Shown here piece by piece: positions 57,291 through 64,000 of a DNA stretch of 64,000 bases. The stretch comes from Promicromonospora sukumoe (GTDB lineage: Bacteria > Actinomycetota > Actinomycetes > Actinomycetales > Cellulomonadaceae): NCBI RefSeq assembly GCF_014137995.1, contig NZ_JACGWV010000001.1, forward strand, positions 3,286,001-3,350,000, written 5' to 3'. Positions within the stretch are counted from its first letter, which is position 1, and every line of letters starts with the position of its first letter. Made by a program: the position numbers and the translations under genes. The notes under the pieces were generated by a model. That model had not been told where the DNA came from and did not search any database. It was given only the letters and a program-made list of their open reading frames with translations.

Positions 57291-58871
57291 TCACGGATGG
57301 TGGTCGTGCCCGGCCCCGACGGCGCCCACCTGCTCGCCGTCGGCCAGGACGACGAACTGGCCCATCATTCCGTCGTCCTCGTGCTGCAGCAGGTGGCAGT
57401 GGTACATGTAGGGCGCGTTCGGGTCGGTGTGGTCGCTGAACCGCATGGCGAGCCGGTAGCGGCTGCCCGGCACCAGCAGCACGGTGTCCTTCCAGCCGCG
57501 CAGGTGGGGCGGCGGCGTGGTGCCATCGACCGTGAGCACCTGGAACTGGACGTCGTGCACGTGGAAGTTGTGGATGTAGCCGTTGTCGTTGGTCACCTCC
57601 CACACCTCGACGGTGCCCTCCCGGACGCCGAAGTCGATGCGGTCCATCGCCATGGACCGGCCGTTGATCTGGTCCGACGCGAGCACGAAGGACCGCTCGG
57701 CCGCGACGACGGCGTCGCCCAGGTCCGGCGCGTCGCCGAGCGCGGCGGGCAGCTCGGTGTCGTCGGCGAGGTCGTCCCCGGCGCGGAACCGGCAGACGTC
57801 GAGCCGGTCCGCGAAGCCGTCGAGCCGCCCCGACGCGCCGCCGTAGTCCGGTGACGGGTAGGAGCGCAGGTCCACGGTCTCGCCGGGCTCGAAGGCGACG
57901 ACGACCTCCGCACGCTCGCCGGGCGAGAGGTACAGCCGGTTCGTCTCCCAGGGCTCGGCCAGCAGGCCGCCGTCGGTGCCGATCAGCGCGAAGGAGCGGT
58001 CGTCGGAGAAACCGAAGTTGTACAGCCGCGCGTTGGAGCCGTTGAGCAGCCGCAGCCGCACGAGCCGGGTCGTGACGTCGAAGTACGGGCCGAGGGTGCC
58101 GTTGACGAGGATCTCGTCGCCGATCACGCCCAGCGAGCCGGCCAGCGGGATGCGCTCGGTGAACTGGTTGTCGCCGTCGAAGGCGCGGTCCTGGACGATC
58201 ATCGGCACGTCGTCGACGCCGTACGTGGAGGGCAGGTTCAGCGTGGCGGAGGCTTCGTTGTCGCCGGCAGGGCCGCCGGCCGGGTCGTCGCCGGAAGGGT
58301 CGTCGACGATGAACAGGCCGGTCAGGCCCCGGTAGGTGTGGTCGGCCGTCGCGCCGTGCACGTGCGGGTGGTACCAGAGCGTGGCCGCCCGCTGGTCGAC
58401 GGTCCACCGCGGCGTCCAGGTCTCGCCCGCCGCGACCGGCTGGTGCGGGCCGCCGTCCATGGCCGCGGGCAGGTGCATGCCGTGCCAGTGGAGCGACGTC
58501 TCCCGGTCCAGGCCGTTGTGCACGGCGATCTCGACGGTCTCGCCGCGGCGGGCGCGGATCGTCGGCGCGAGGTAGGTGCCGTTGATGCCCCAGGTGCGGG
58601 TGGGCGTCCCCTCCTTGAGCTGCGTCTCGCCGGCCTGGATGCCGAGCGCGAAGCGCCGCACCGTGGAGGCTGCGCCGGAAGCGGCAGCACCGGAAGCGGC
58701 GTCGGCGAGCGCCTCGGCGAGCGGTGGGATCGCGAGCGCGGTGCGGAAGTCGATCTTGCCCGCGGTGTCGCGCCGCGCGGCGGCGTAGTACACGCCGAGG
58801 CCACCACCACCGGCGAGCAGCGCACCCCCGACGCCGATACCGAAGATCTTGAGAGCTGTACGGCGTTTCAT
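57291..58871 (-). CDS. Tat-exported multicopper oxidase (CueO/bilirubin-oxidase type)
   Basis: 526 residues. N terminus MKRRTALKIFGIGVGGALL has the Arg-Arg of a Tat signal, possibly an uncleaved anchor. Copper ligands are all visible: HWHGMH and WYHPHVHG in the first domain, HNFHVHDVQF and HCHLLQHEDDGMM in the last; the final Met is an axial ligand of the type 1 copper. Three cupredoxin domains. Oxidises Cu(I), phenols or similar substrates with reduction of oxygen to water. The C terminus is His-rich (GAGHDHHP). Confidence 0.93.
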   Translation of the reverse strand: MKRRTALKIFGIGVGGALLAGGGGLGVYYAAARRDTAGKIDFRTALAIPPLAEALADAASGAAASGAASTVRRFALGIQAGETQLKEGTPTRTWGINGTYLAPTIRARRGETVEIAVHNGLDRETSLHWHGMHLPAAMDGGPHQPVAAGETWTPRWTVDQRAATLWYHPHVHGATADHTYRGLTGLFIVDDPSGDDPAGGPAGDNEASATLNLPSTYGVDDVPMIVQDRAFDGDNQFTERIPLAGSLGVIGDEILVNGTLGPYFDVTTRLVRLRLLNGSNARLYNFGFSDDRSFALIGTDGGLLAEPWETNRLYLSPGERAEVVVAFEPGETVDLRSYPSPDYGGASGRLDGFADRLDVCRFRAGDDLADDTELPAALGDAPDLGDAVVAAERSFVLASDQINGRSMAMDRIDFGVREGTVEVWEVTNDNGYIHNFHVHDVQFQVLTVDGTTPPPHLRGWKDTVLLVPGSRYRLAMRFSDHTDPNAPYMYHCHLLQHEDDGMMGQFVVLADGEQVGAVGAGHDHHP

Positions 58872-58916
58872 GGGACGAAGATCCCGCGAGCGGGTCCCTC
58901 GTCGCGTCGGCAAGAA

Positions 58917-61766
58917 CTACGTAATTACGCCTGCCGCCGGCCGGAGGTCCGGCAGGTCCCGGAGCTGCCGCCGGGAGCTGATGCCGAGCTTCCGGTAGAT
59001 GTTGCGCAGGTGGGCGTCCACGGTGCGCGGGCTGATGAACAGCCGGCCCGCCACCTCGTTCGACGTCGCGCCCGTGGCGACCAGCCGGGCGATGTGCAGC
59101 TCCTGCATCGTGAGCTGGTCGCGGGTGTGCCCGGACCGGCTGCGCGCTGTCTCGCCCGTCGCACGGAGCTCGTCGGCGGCCCGGCGCGCGAACGCCTCGA
59201 TGCCCGCCCCGGAAAGCAGCTCGTGCGCGGTCCGCAGGTGCGGCCGGCAGTCCCGACGTCGGCCCGCACGCCGCAACCACTCCCCGTACAGGAGGTGCGC
59301 CCGGGCGCGGTACGGGAGCAGCGGGCTGTCGGCGAGGTGCTCGACGGCCTCCCGGTAGTCGTCCTCGGCCCCGGTCACCAGGCCGCGCGCGTAGGCGGCG
59401 ATCCCCAGGCCCGTCGGGGTCGCGCTCGCCTCGGTCCGTTCGGTCAGGGCGGCCAGGGCGCCGACGGCGGCAGCACGCTCGCCGCACCGGACCGCCGCCT
59501 CGACCAGCTCGGGCAGGGAGAACCCGGCGATGAAGAGGTCGTCGAGATCGACTGCCTTCCGGGCCGCCGCGAGCGCCGCCGGGTAGTCGCCGAGGCCGTT
59601 GTTCAGCACCGCCTCGGCCCAGTGCACGTTGGCGACGAGCTGTCCCTCGCCCTGGGCCGCGGCCGTCGCGACGGCCGCCTCGAACAGTTGCTCCGCCTCC
59701 TGCCGCCGTCCGCGCATCGCGGCGAGCTGCAGCCGGTGGTACATCACCGAGGTGCCGCCGGTGGCGTCCGCGATGGCGGCCTCCTCCGCGACGGCGGCCA
59801 GCGCGCCGTCGAGGTCGCCGGTCAGGGCGGCGTTCGACGCCGCCTGCGCGAGACCGAGCCGCAGCACCAGCGGCGACCCCGACTCGCGGCCCGTCTTCAT
59901 CAGCCACTCGAGGATCGTCGCGTGGGTGTGCGGGTCCCACAGCTCGGCGGCGAGCGTGATCGCGAGGGCGGGGTGCCGGGTCCACGTCGCGCCGTCGGCG
60001 CCGGCCAGGACGTCCCGGATCAGCGGGACGGCGGCGCGGTGGCCCCGCGACGCGAGCACGGTGAGCGCGTCGAGGACGTCGGGGGCGCGGGAAGCGGTGC
60101 CGGCCGGGGCGTGCTGGTCGGTCTCAAGATGGTCGGTCTCCAGCTGGTCGGCCTCAAGAGCCGCGGCGAGCACCCGGTCCGTCATGCCCGTCCCCCGGCC
60201 CACGAGCTGCGCCATCTCGAGCGCCTCCAGGTAGCTCTCGCGGGACCGCTCCGGGTCCGACGCCGCGAGGCGCCGGGCGGCGCGCAGCATGAAGAGCGGC
60301 CCGTTCGAGTCGCCCGGCTGCACGAAGGCGATCCGGCCCCGCAGGAGGTCGGCCTCGGCGAGCTGGATGTTGTCAGTACCGGCCGTGTCAGAACCGGCCC
60401 CGTCACCGCCAGCTCCTTCACCGCCAGCCCCGTCACCACCAGCCCCGTCGACGGCGGCGAGCAGCTCCGCGGCCCGGTCGACCGCGCCGGCGTCGAGCAG
60501 AGCGCCGACCGCCGCGAGCGTCCGGCCGGTCCGCAGGCCGGCGTCCAGCGACAGCTCCGCCGCCCGTTCGAGGAAGGCGGCCGCGGCCACGACGCCACCC
60601 CGCGAGCGGGCACGGGACGCGGACCGTTCCAGCTCGGCGGCGACGTCGTCGTCGGGCCCCGCCTCCGCCTGGGCGCGGTGCCAGGCGCGCCGGTCCGGGT
60701 CCACGACCGGGTCGGTGACCGCGGCGAGCGCCCGGTGCGCGGCGCGGCGCTCGTCCGCCCCGGCGGCCTCGTACACCGCCGCCCGGGCCAGCGGGTGGAA
60801 GAAGCGGACGCGGGTGCCGAGCTCGACCAGCCCGGTACCGGCCGCGGCCGCGGACACCGTCGCGACGTCGAGGCCCAGGTGCCGCGCGGCGGGCCACAGG
60901 AGGCCGGGGTCGCCGGTCGGGTCCGCGCTCGCGACCGTCAGCAGCAGCCGGGCGTCGTCGGGCAGGCCGGTCAGGGCCTCGCGGAACCCGCGCTCGACGC
61001 GGCTCGGCACCGGCGACGTGTCCGGCGGCGCGAACCCGCCCGCCCGGGGCAGCGCGAGCAGGGCCAGCGGGTTGCCCCGCGCCTCGGCCACGATCCGGTC
61101 GCGCACCTGCTCGTCGAGGGTCTCGTGGCTCTGCGCGGCGAGCAGCGACCGCGCCTCGGCATCGCTCAGCCCGCCGACGGCGAGGCCCGGCAGGTCGTCC
61201 AGCTCGCCCGCCGCGCACGGCAGCCGGACGGCGAGCACCAGGGCGACGGGCTCCGCCGCGACCCGCCGGGCCACGAACGCGAGCGCCCGCGACGACGCGG
61301 CGTCGAGCCACTGGGCGTCGTCGACGAGGCAGAGGAGCGGGCGCTCCCGGGCCGCGGCCGCGAACAGGCCCAGGGCCGCCAGCCCGATGCGGAACAGGTC
61401 CGGGGTGCCCGTCGTCAGCCCGAACGCGACCCGGAGTGCGTCGCGCTGCGGCTCCGGCAGCTCGTCGAGGTGCCCCAGCACAGGCAGGCAGAGCTGGTGC
61501 AGGGCGGCGAACGGCAGCTCCGCCTCGTACTCGGAACCGGACACGGCGACCACCCGGAACCCCGACGCCGACCGCCGGGCCCGGTCCAGCAAGGCACTCT
61601 TGCCGATACCGGCCTCGCCGCGCAGGACGAGCGCGCCGCCCTCGCCCGCCTGCGCGGCCCGCGTCAGGTCGTCGACGCGCTGGATCTCGCGGGCCCTGCC
61701 GACGAGCGCGTCCCCGACCTGCCCGCCGTCGACGAACGACCCACGCACCTCACCCGACGTCCCCAT
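58917..61766 (-). CDS. Large LuxR-family (LAL) transcriptional regulator
   Basis: 949 residues. The N-terminal AAA/STAND ATPase has Walker A LRGEAGIGKSALLDRA (about residues 48-63) and Walker B LCLVDDAQWLD (about 147-157). A long TPR-like helical middle region contains an expanded Gly/Ala/Asp repeat near residue 445. The C-terminal LuxR helix-turn-helix is QLTMQELHIARLVATGATSN followed by RTVDAHLRNIYRKLGI. LAL regulators activate secondary-metabolite, sugar or degradative genes in response to unknown ligands. TAACGT ends 7 nt before ATG 61766 (leaderless). Its target could be the adjacent multicopper oxidase, but no site was identified. Confidence 0.92.
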   Translation of the reverse strand: MGTSGEVRGSFVDGGQVGDALVGRAREIQRVDDLTRAAQAGEGGALVLRGEAGIGKSALLDRARRSASGFRVVAVSGSEYEAELPFAALHQLCLPVLGHLDELPEPQRDALRVAFGLTTGTPDLFRIGLAALGLFAAAARERPLLCLVDDAQWLDAASSRALAFVARRVAAEPVALVLAVRLPCAAGELDDLPGLAVGGLSDAEARSLLAAQSHETLDEQVRDRIVAEARGNPLALLALPRAGGFAPPDTSPVPSRVERGFREALTGLPDDARLLLTVASADPTGDPGLLWPAARHLGLDVATVSAAAAGTGLVELGTRVRFFHPLARAAVYEAAGADERRAAHRALAAVTDPVVDPDRRAWHRAQAEAGPDDDVAAELERSASRARSRGGVVAAAAFLERAAELSLDAGLRTGRTLAAVGALLDAGAVDRAAELLAAVDGAGGDGAGGEGAGGDGAGSDTAGTDNIQLAEADLLRGRIAFVQPGDSNGPLFMLRAARRLAASDPERSRESYLEALEMAQLVGRGTGMTDRVLAAALEADQLETDHLETDQHAPAGTASRAPDVLDALTVLASRGHRAAVPLIRDVLAGADGATWTRHPALAITLAAELWDPHTHATILEWLMKTGRESGSPLVLRLGLAQAASNAALTGDLDGALAAVAEEAAIADATGGTSVMYHRLQLAAMRGRRQEAEQLFEAAVATAAAQGEGQLVANVHWAEAVLNNGLGDYPAALAAARKAVDLDDLFIAGFSLPELVEAAVRCGERAAAVGALAALTERTEASATPTGLGIAAYARGLVTGAEDDYREAVEHLADSPLLPYRARAHLLYGEWLRRAGRRRDCRPHLRTAHELLSGAGIEAFARRAADELRATGETARSRSGHTRDQLTMQELHIARLVATGATSNEVAGRLFISPRTVDAHLRNIYRKLGISSRRQLRDLPDLRPAAGVIT

Positions 61767-61773
61767 GCGCCGT

Positions 61774-61779
61774 ACGTTA
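61774..61779 (-). promoter_or_regulatory. -10 box (TAACGT), leaderless
   Basis: Minus-strand TAACGT ends 7 nt before ATG 61766. Confidence 0.5.
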
Positions 61780-61840
61780 TCGAGACCCAGCTGCACCCCG
61801 ATCCCCCGCCCCTCTCCTGCCACCGACCTGCCCACCCGGC

Positions 61841-61909
61841 CTTCGTTGAGTGCTGGGTATTCGCCCTTTTCAGCGCTCCAGCAGGGCAAATATCCAGCAC
61901 TCAACGAAG
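61841..61909. terminator. Long inverted repeat (CGTTGAGTGC family, copy 2)
   Basis: 27-bp arms (61841-61867 and 61883-61909) with two wobble-type mismatches, core CGTTGAGTGCTGGGTATTCG. It lies 31 bp past the LacI stop and upstream of the LuxR gene. Relative to the copy at 56417 one stem pair has changed G-C to T-A on both sides. Confidence 0.75.
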
Positions 61910-61939
61910 CCCCGTACGGGGCGGGGCGGGCGGGGGAAG

Positions 61940-63019
61940 TTACGACGGCGGCGGGCCCGTCGAGCCGCGCCAGATGATCGTGTTCAGCGGGCCGTCCGAC
62001 GCCGGGTCGGAACCGCGCGCGGCGGTCCCCGGCTGGAGAGTCTCGACCAGCCGGGCCATGGCCGCCCGGCCGAGCTTGCGGTGGTCGACCCGGACCGTGG
62101 TCAGCGTCGGCTCCAGGTACGCCCCGAGCAGGTTGTTGTCCCAGCCCGTCACGCTCAGGTCCCCCGGGATGGTCCAGCCGCGCTCGCGTGCGGCCAGGAC
62201 GACGCCGGCCGCGCCGATGTCGCTCGCCGCGACGACGGCGGTCGGGTGGTCCCGCTCGGGCAGGGCGAGCACCGCCTCGCGGGCGCCCTCGGCCGACCAG
62301 TCGCTCTCGATGACCTGGGCCGGCCCGAGCCCGAGCCGTTCGACCGTCGCCACGAAGACGTCGCGGCGTCCGCGCGCGGAGGCGTAGTCGAGCGCGCCGG
62401 TCACGTGCAGGAACCTGCGGTGGCCCAGCTCGGCAAGGCGCACGACGAGGTCCTCGACGGGCGAGCCGTCGGCGAGCTCGCCGACGCCGCGGAACTTGTC
62501 GTCGTAGTCCGCGGACACGACGATCGCGGCCCGCTCGGGGAACCGTCCGCCGGAACCGGGCGGCAGCGGCGCGAGCGCGAGGACCCCCTCGACCTGACCC
62601 GAGTCCGCGAGCTCCCGCACGCGCTCGAAACGGTCGGCCGGGGACCCCTCGACGCTGAACGCCTCGACCGTGTACCCGTGCTCGTGGGCCACCTCCATGA
62701 CGCCGCTCAGGATCTGCGGCGGACCGTAGGTGGCGACCGCGGGAAGCAGCACGGCGACCCGGCCGCTGCGGCGGGTACGCATGGACCGCGCGGTCAGGTT
62801 GGGCCGGTAGTCGAGCTCCTCGACGGCCTGGCGCACACGGGCCACCGTCTCGGGCCGCATCTTCGCGTCGTTGCGCAGGTAGCGCGAGACGGTCTGGTGG
62901 GAGACGCCCGCGACCTTCGCGACCTCCCAGATGGTCGCGCGCCGGCCACCCTTCGCCGTGTCTGTCGAGCTGCCCGTCGAAGTGCCCGTCGAAGTGCCGG
63001 TCGAGCTCTCGTTCACCAT
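61940..63019 (-). CDS. LacI-family transcriptional regulator
   Basis: 359 residues. The helix-turn-helix (TIWEVAKVAGVSHQTVSRYL) and hinge (YRPNLTARSMRTRRSG) are followed by a periplasmic-binding-like sensor domain (about 65-345). A Ser/Thr/Gly repeat (about 5-20) precedes the DNA-binding domain and comes from repeated codons. GAGGA lies 6 nt before ATG 63019. Divergent from the sugar ABC permease, with two identical palindromes between them, so it should repress that transport operon, itself, or both. Confidence 0.92.
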   Translation of the reverse strand: MVNESSTGTSTGTSTGSSTDTAKGGRRATIWEVAKVAGVSHQTVSRYLRNDAKMRPETVARVRQAVEELDYRPNLTARSMRTRRSGRVAVLLPAVATYGPPQILSGVMEVAHEHGYTVEAFSVEGSPADRFERVRELADSGQVEGVLALAPLPPGSGGRFPERAAIVVSADYDDKFRGVGELADGSPVEDLVVRLAELGHRRFLHVTGALDYASARGRRDVFVATVERLGLGPAQVIESDWSAEGAREAVLALPERDHPTAVVAASDIGAAGVVLAARERGWTIPGDLSVTGWDNNLLGAYLEPTLTTVRVDHRKLGRAAMARLVETLQPGTAARGSDPASDGPLNTIIWRGSTGPPPS

Positions 63020-63172
63020 GCCCCGTCCTCGCTGGTCAGCGCCGTTTGTCAGCCCCCGCACCCTGTGGCACCCCAGCATTCTGGCACGCACCGTCGGTCG
63101 CCGTCCCGACCACCTCGGCAGGCTCCCCGGAGGCACCTACGGAGGCATCTCCGCTGGAGGGACCCTTGCGAA

Positions 63173-63184
63173 GTGATCGATCAC
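63173..63184. promoter_or_regulatory. LacI operator 1 (GTGATCGATCAC)
   Basis: Perfect 12-bp palindrome with central CG, in the LacI/ABC-permease divergent region. Confidence 0.8.
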
Positions 63185-63206
63185 CTCCTAGCCTAACCCG
63201 CGAGCG

Positions 63207-63218
63207 GTGATCGATCAC
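63207..63218. promoter_or_regulatory. LacI operator 2 (GTGATCGATCAC)
   Basis: Identical to operator 1; centres are 34 bp apart. The TAGCCTAACC stretch between them may hold a promoter. Confidence 0.8.
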
Positions 63219-63522
63219 TCTGCAACGGAGCAGCCGTGGAACAACGATGTACCAGGTCTCGTGCCGTCGTCCGCGGCGCGGGGCCGACAGCACGCGACAA
63301 CCAGCGCAGCGCGCGACGACCAGCAGCCTCCGGACCCGGTCCGGAAGGTCGTCCACGCCCGGGACAACGCCCCGGGCCGCCTGCCCGATCACCGAGGAGC
63401 ACCACCATGCCTGAGCCCCTGCATCAGCACGCGGCCGCTGTGCCTTCCACAGCGCTGCCGACAGTGCCGCCCACAGCACTGACCAGAGCGCTGACCAGCT
63501 GTGGCGCGCCAGAGGTCGCCGG
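63219..63522. other. 304-bp leader of the sugar transport operon
   Basis: No convincing gene. It holds CCACAGCGCTG- and CTGACCAGAGCG-type short repeats in its last 80 bp and no strong hairpin. Confidence 0.4.
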
Positions 63523-64000
63523 ATGACCGCCGTCAAGGAGTCGGCCGCGAGCCGGCGGGCGGCCTCCGACGGCAGTGCCCGCGGCAGTTCCGACGGCAGT
63601 TCCGACGGCGGTGGCGACAACGGCGGGTCGCCGTCGACCCGCCGTCCGCTGCCGTGGTGGAAGCGCCTGGCGCGCGACCGCGCGGTGCTGCTGCTGGCGC
63701 TGCCCGGGATGGCGGTCATCGTCGTCTTCCAGTACCTGGCGCTCGGCGGCAACGTCATCGCGTTCCAGGACTACCAGCCGTACCTCGGTGTCGAGCGCAG
63801 CCTCTGGGTCGGGTTCGAGAACTTCCAGATCCTGTTCTCCGGCGACCCGGAGTTCCTGGCCGCGCTGCGCAACACGCTGATCATCACGCTGCTGCAGACG
63901 GTCTTCGTCTTCCCGGCGCCGATCATCCTGGCGCTGCTGCTGCACAGCCTGGTGTCCAACCGTGTGCGCCAGTGGGTGCAGTCGATCCTGTACCTGCCCC
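63523..64000 (+). CDS. Sugar ABC transporter permease, LplB/YtcP type (3' end cut by window edge)
   Basis: The first 159 codons are present. A Ser/Gly/Asp-rich cytoplasmic lead (about 1-45, with repeated SSDG) is longer than usual. The first transmembrane helix follows (RAVLLLALPGMAVIVVFQYL), then NVIAFQDYQPYLGVERSLWV with GFENFQILF, the MalF/LplB-type periplasmic loop, and a second helix region (TLIITLLQTVFVFPAPIILA). Permeases of this type import complex oligosaccharides, for example from pectin or rhamnogalacturonan. GAGG lies 7 nt upstream of ATG 63523. Likely repressed by the divergent LacI protein. Confidence 0.88.
   Translation, partial: MTAVKESAASRRAASDGSARGSSDGSSDGGGDNGGSPSTRRPLPWWKRLARDRAVLLLALPGMAVIVVFQYLALGGNVIAFQDYQPYLGVERSLWVGFENFQILFSGDPEFLAALRNTLIITLLQTVFVFPAPIILALLLHSLVSNRVRQWVQSILYLP

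Noticed and set aside
58338..62387. A 1349-codon plus-strand open frame across the oxidase, LuxR and LacI genes
   Set aside because: It runs antisense to three well-supported genes and shows only low-complexity composition.

Overview
This window is about 73 percent GC with near-absolute G/C preference at third codon positions, and its gene families are those of a saprophytic high-GC Gram-positive bacterium (Actinomycetota). The Tat-exported alpha-L-rhamnosidase, the large beta-helix alpha-glucanase-like enzyme, the sugar ABC transporters with LacI and GntR regulators, and the SigJ/ECF41-type sigma factor suggest a soil or plant-litter Micrococcales species, perhaps of the Promicromonosporaceae or Cellulomonadaceae. 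That placement is inference. At least fourteen genes have a TAnnnT -10 box ending 6 to 8 nt before the start codon, which implies leaderless mRNAs and decided several start choices. No canonical tRNA, rRNA, CRISPR array, transposase or phage gene was seen.

Layout. 1-12.5 kb: a truncated PPOX-like protein, a GlcD-type FAD oxidase, a GH78 rhamnosidase behind a LacI-type operator, an overlapping three-gene set (phosphodiester glycosidase, GT2-GtrA fusion, double VOC protein), a CGNR zinc-finger regulator divergent from a tiny C-x2-C protein, a DUF4253 protein and two membrane proteins. 12.6-19.3 kb: a GNAT enzyme, a 1133-residue multidomain secreted glucanase-like protein, then two tandem tRNA-like cloverleaf RNAs ending directly at the start codon of a 729-residue protein of unknown family. 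This RNA/protein unit is the most unusual thing in the window. 19.4-35.9 kb: a methyltransferase, a 2H phosphoesterase, a cation/proton antiporter, a divergent aldo/keto reductase-LysR pair with a perfect palindromic operator, a cyclase-fold protein, pyruvate:quinone oxidoreductase, RidA, a 620-bp gene-free region with two copies of an 83-bp hairpin element, a cold-shock/membrane fusion, an ECF41 sigma factor with its oxidoreductase partner, rhamnose mutarotase, a Nudix protein, an AraC/NmrA divergent pair and a DUF899 protein.

36-46.2 kb is a carbohydrate region. A GntR regulator is divergent from an amidohydrolase, with the operator over the amidohydrolase -10 box. An L-fuconate dehydratase-GntR operon, a ribose-type ABC importer and an L-fucose-dehydrogenase-like aldo/keto reductase carry the same CATCnGATG palindrome in front of each unit, which points to one regulon for uptake and oxidative breakdown of L-fucose or a related deoxy sugar. 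46.3-64 kb: ilvD, two MFS-type transporters, a coiled-coil protein, a LysE-kinase pair, a cytochrome b561-like protein, TetR, a macrolide-type glycosyltransferase, a lipoprotein, a multicopper oxidase, a giant LuxR (LAL) regulator, and a LacI regulator divergent from a sugar ABC permease that runs off the window, with twin GTGATCGATCAC operators between them.

A second theme is the number of long, nearly perfect inverted repeats (arms of 22 to 28 bp) between genes. They fall into at least three sequence families, each with two copies here, plus single elements. Most sit at gene 3' ends, often between convergent genes, and are probably bidirectional terminators or REP-like elements; two lie in divergent intergenic regions, where a terminator role is harder to argue.
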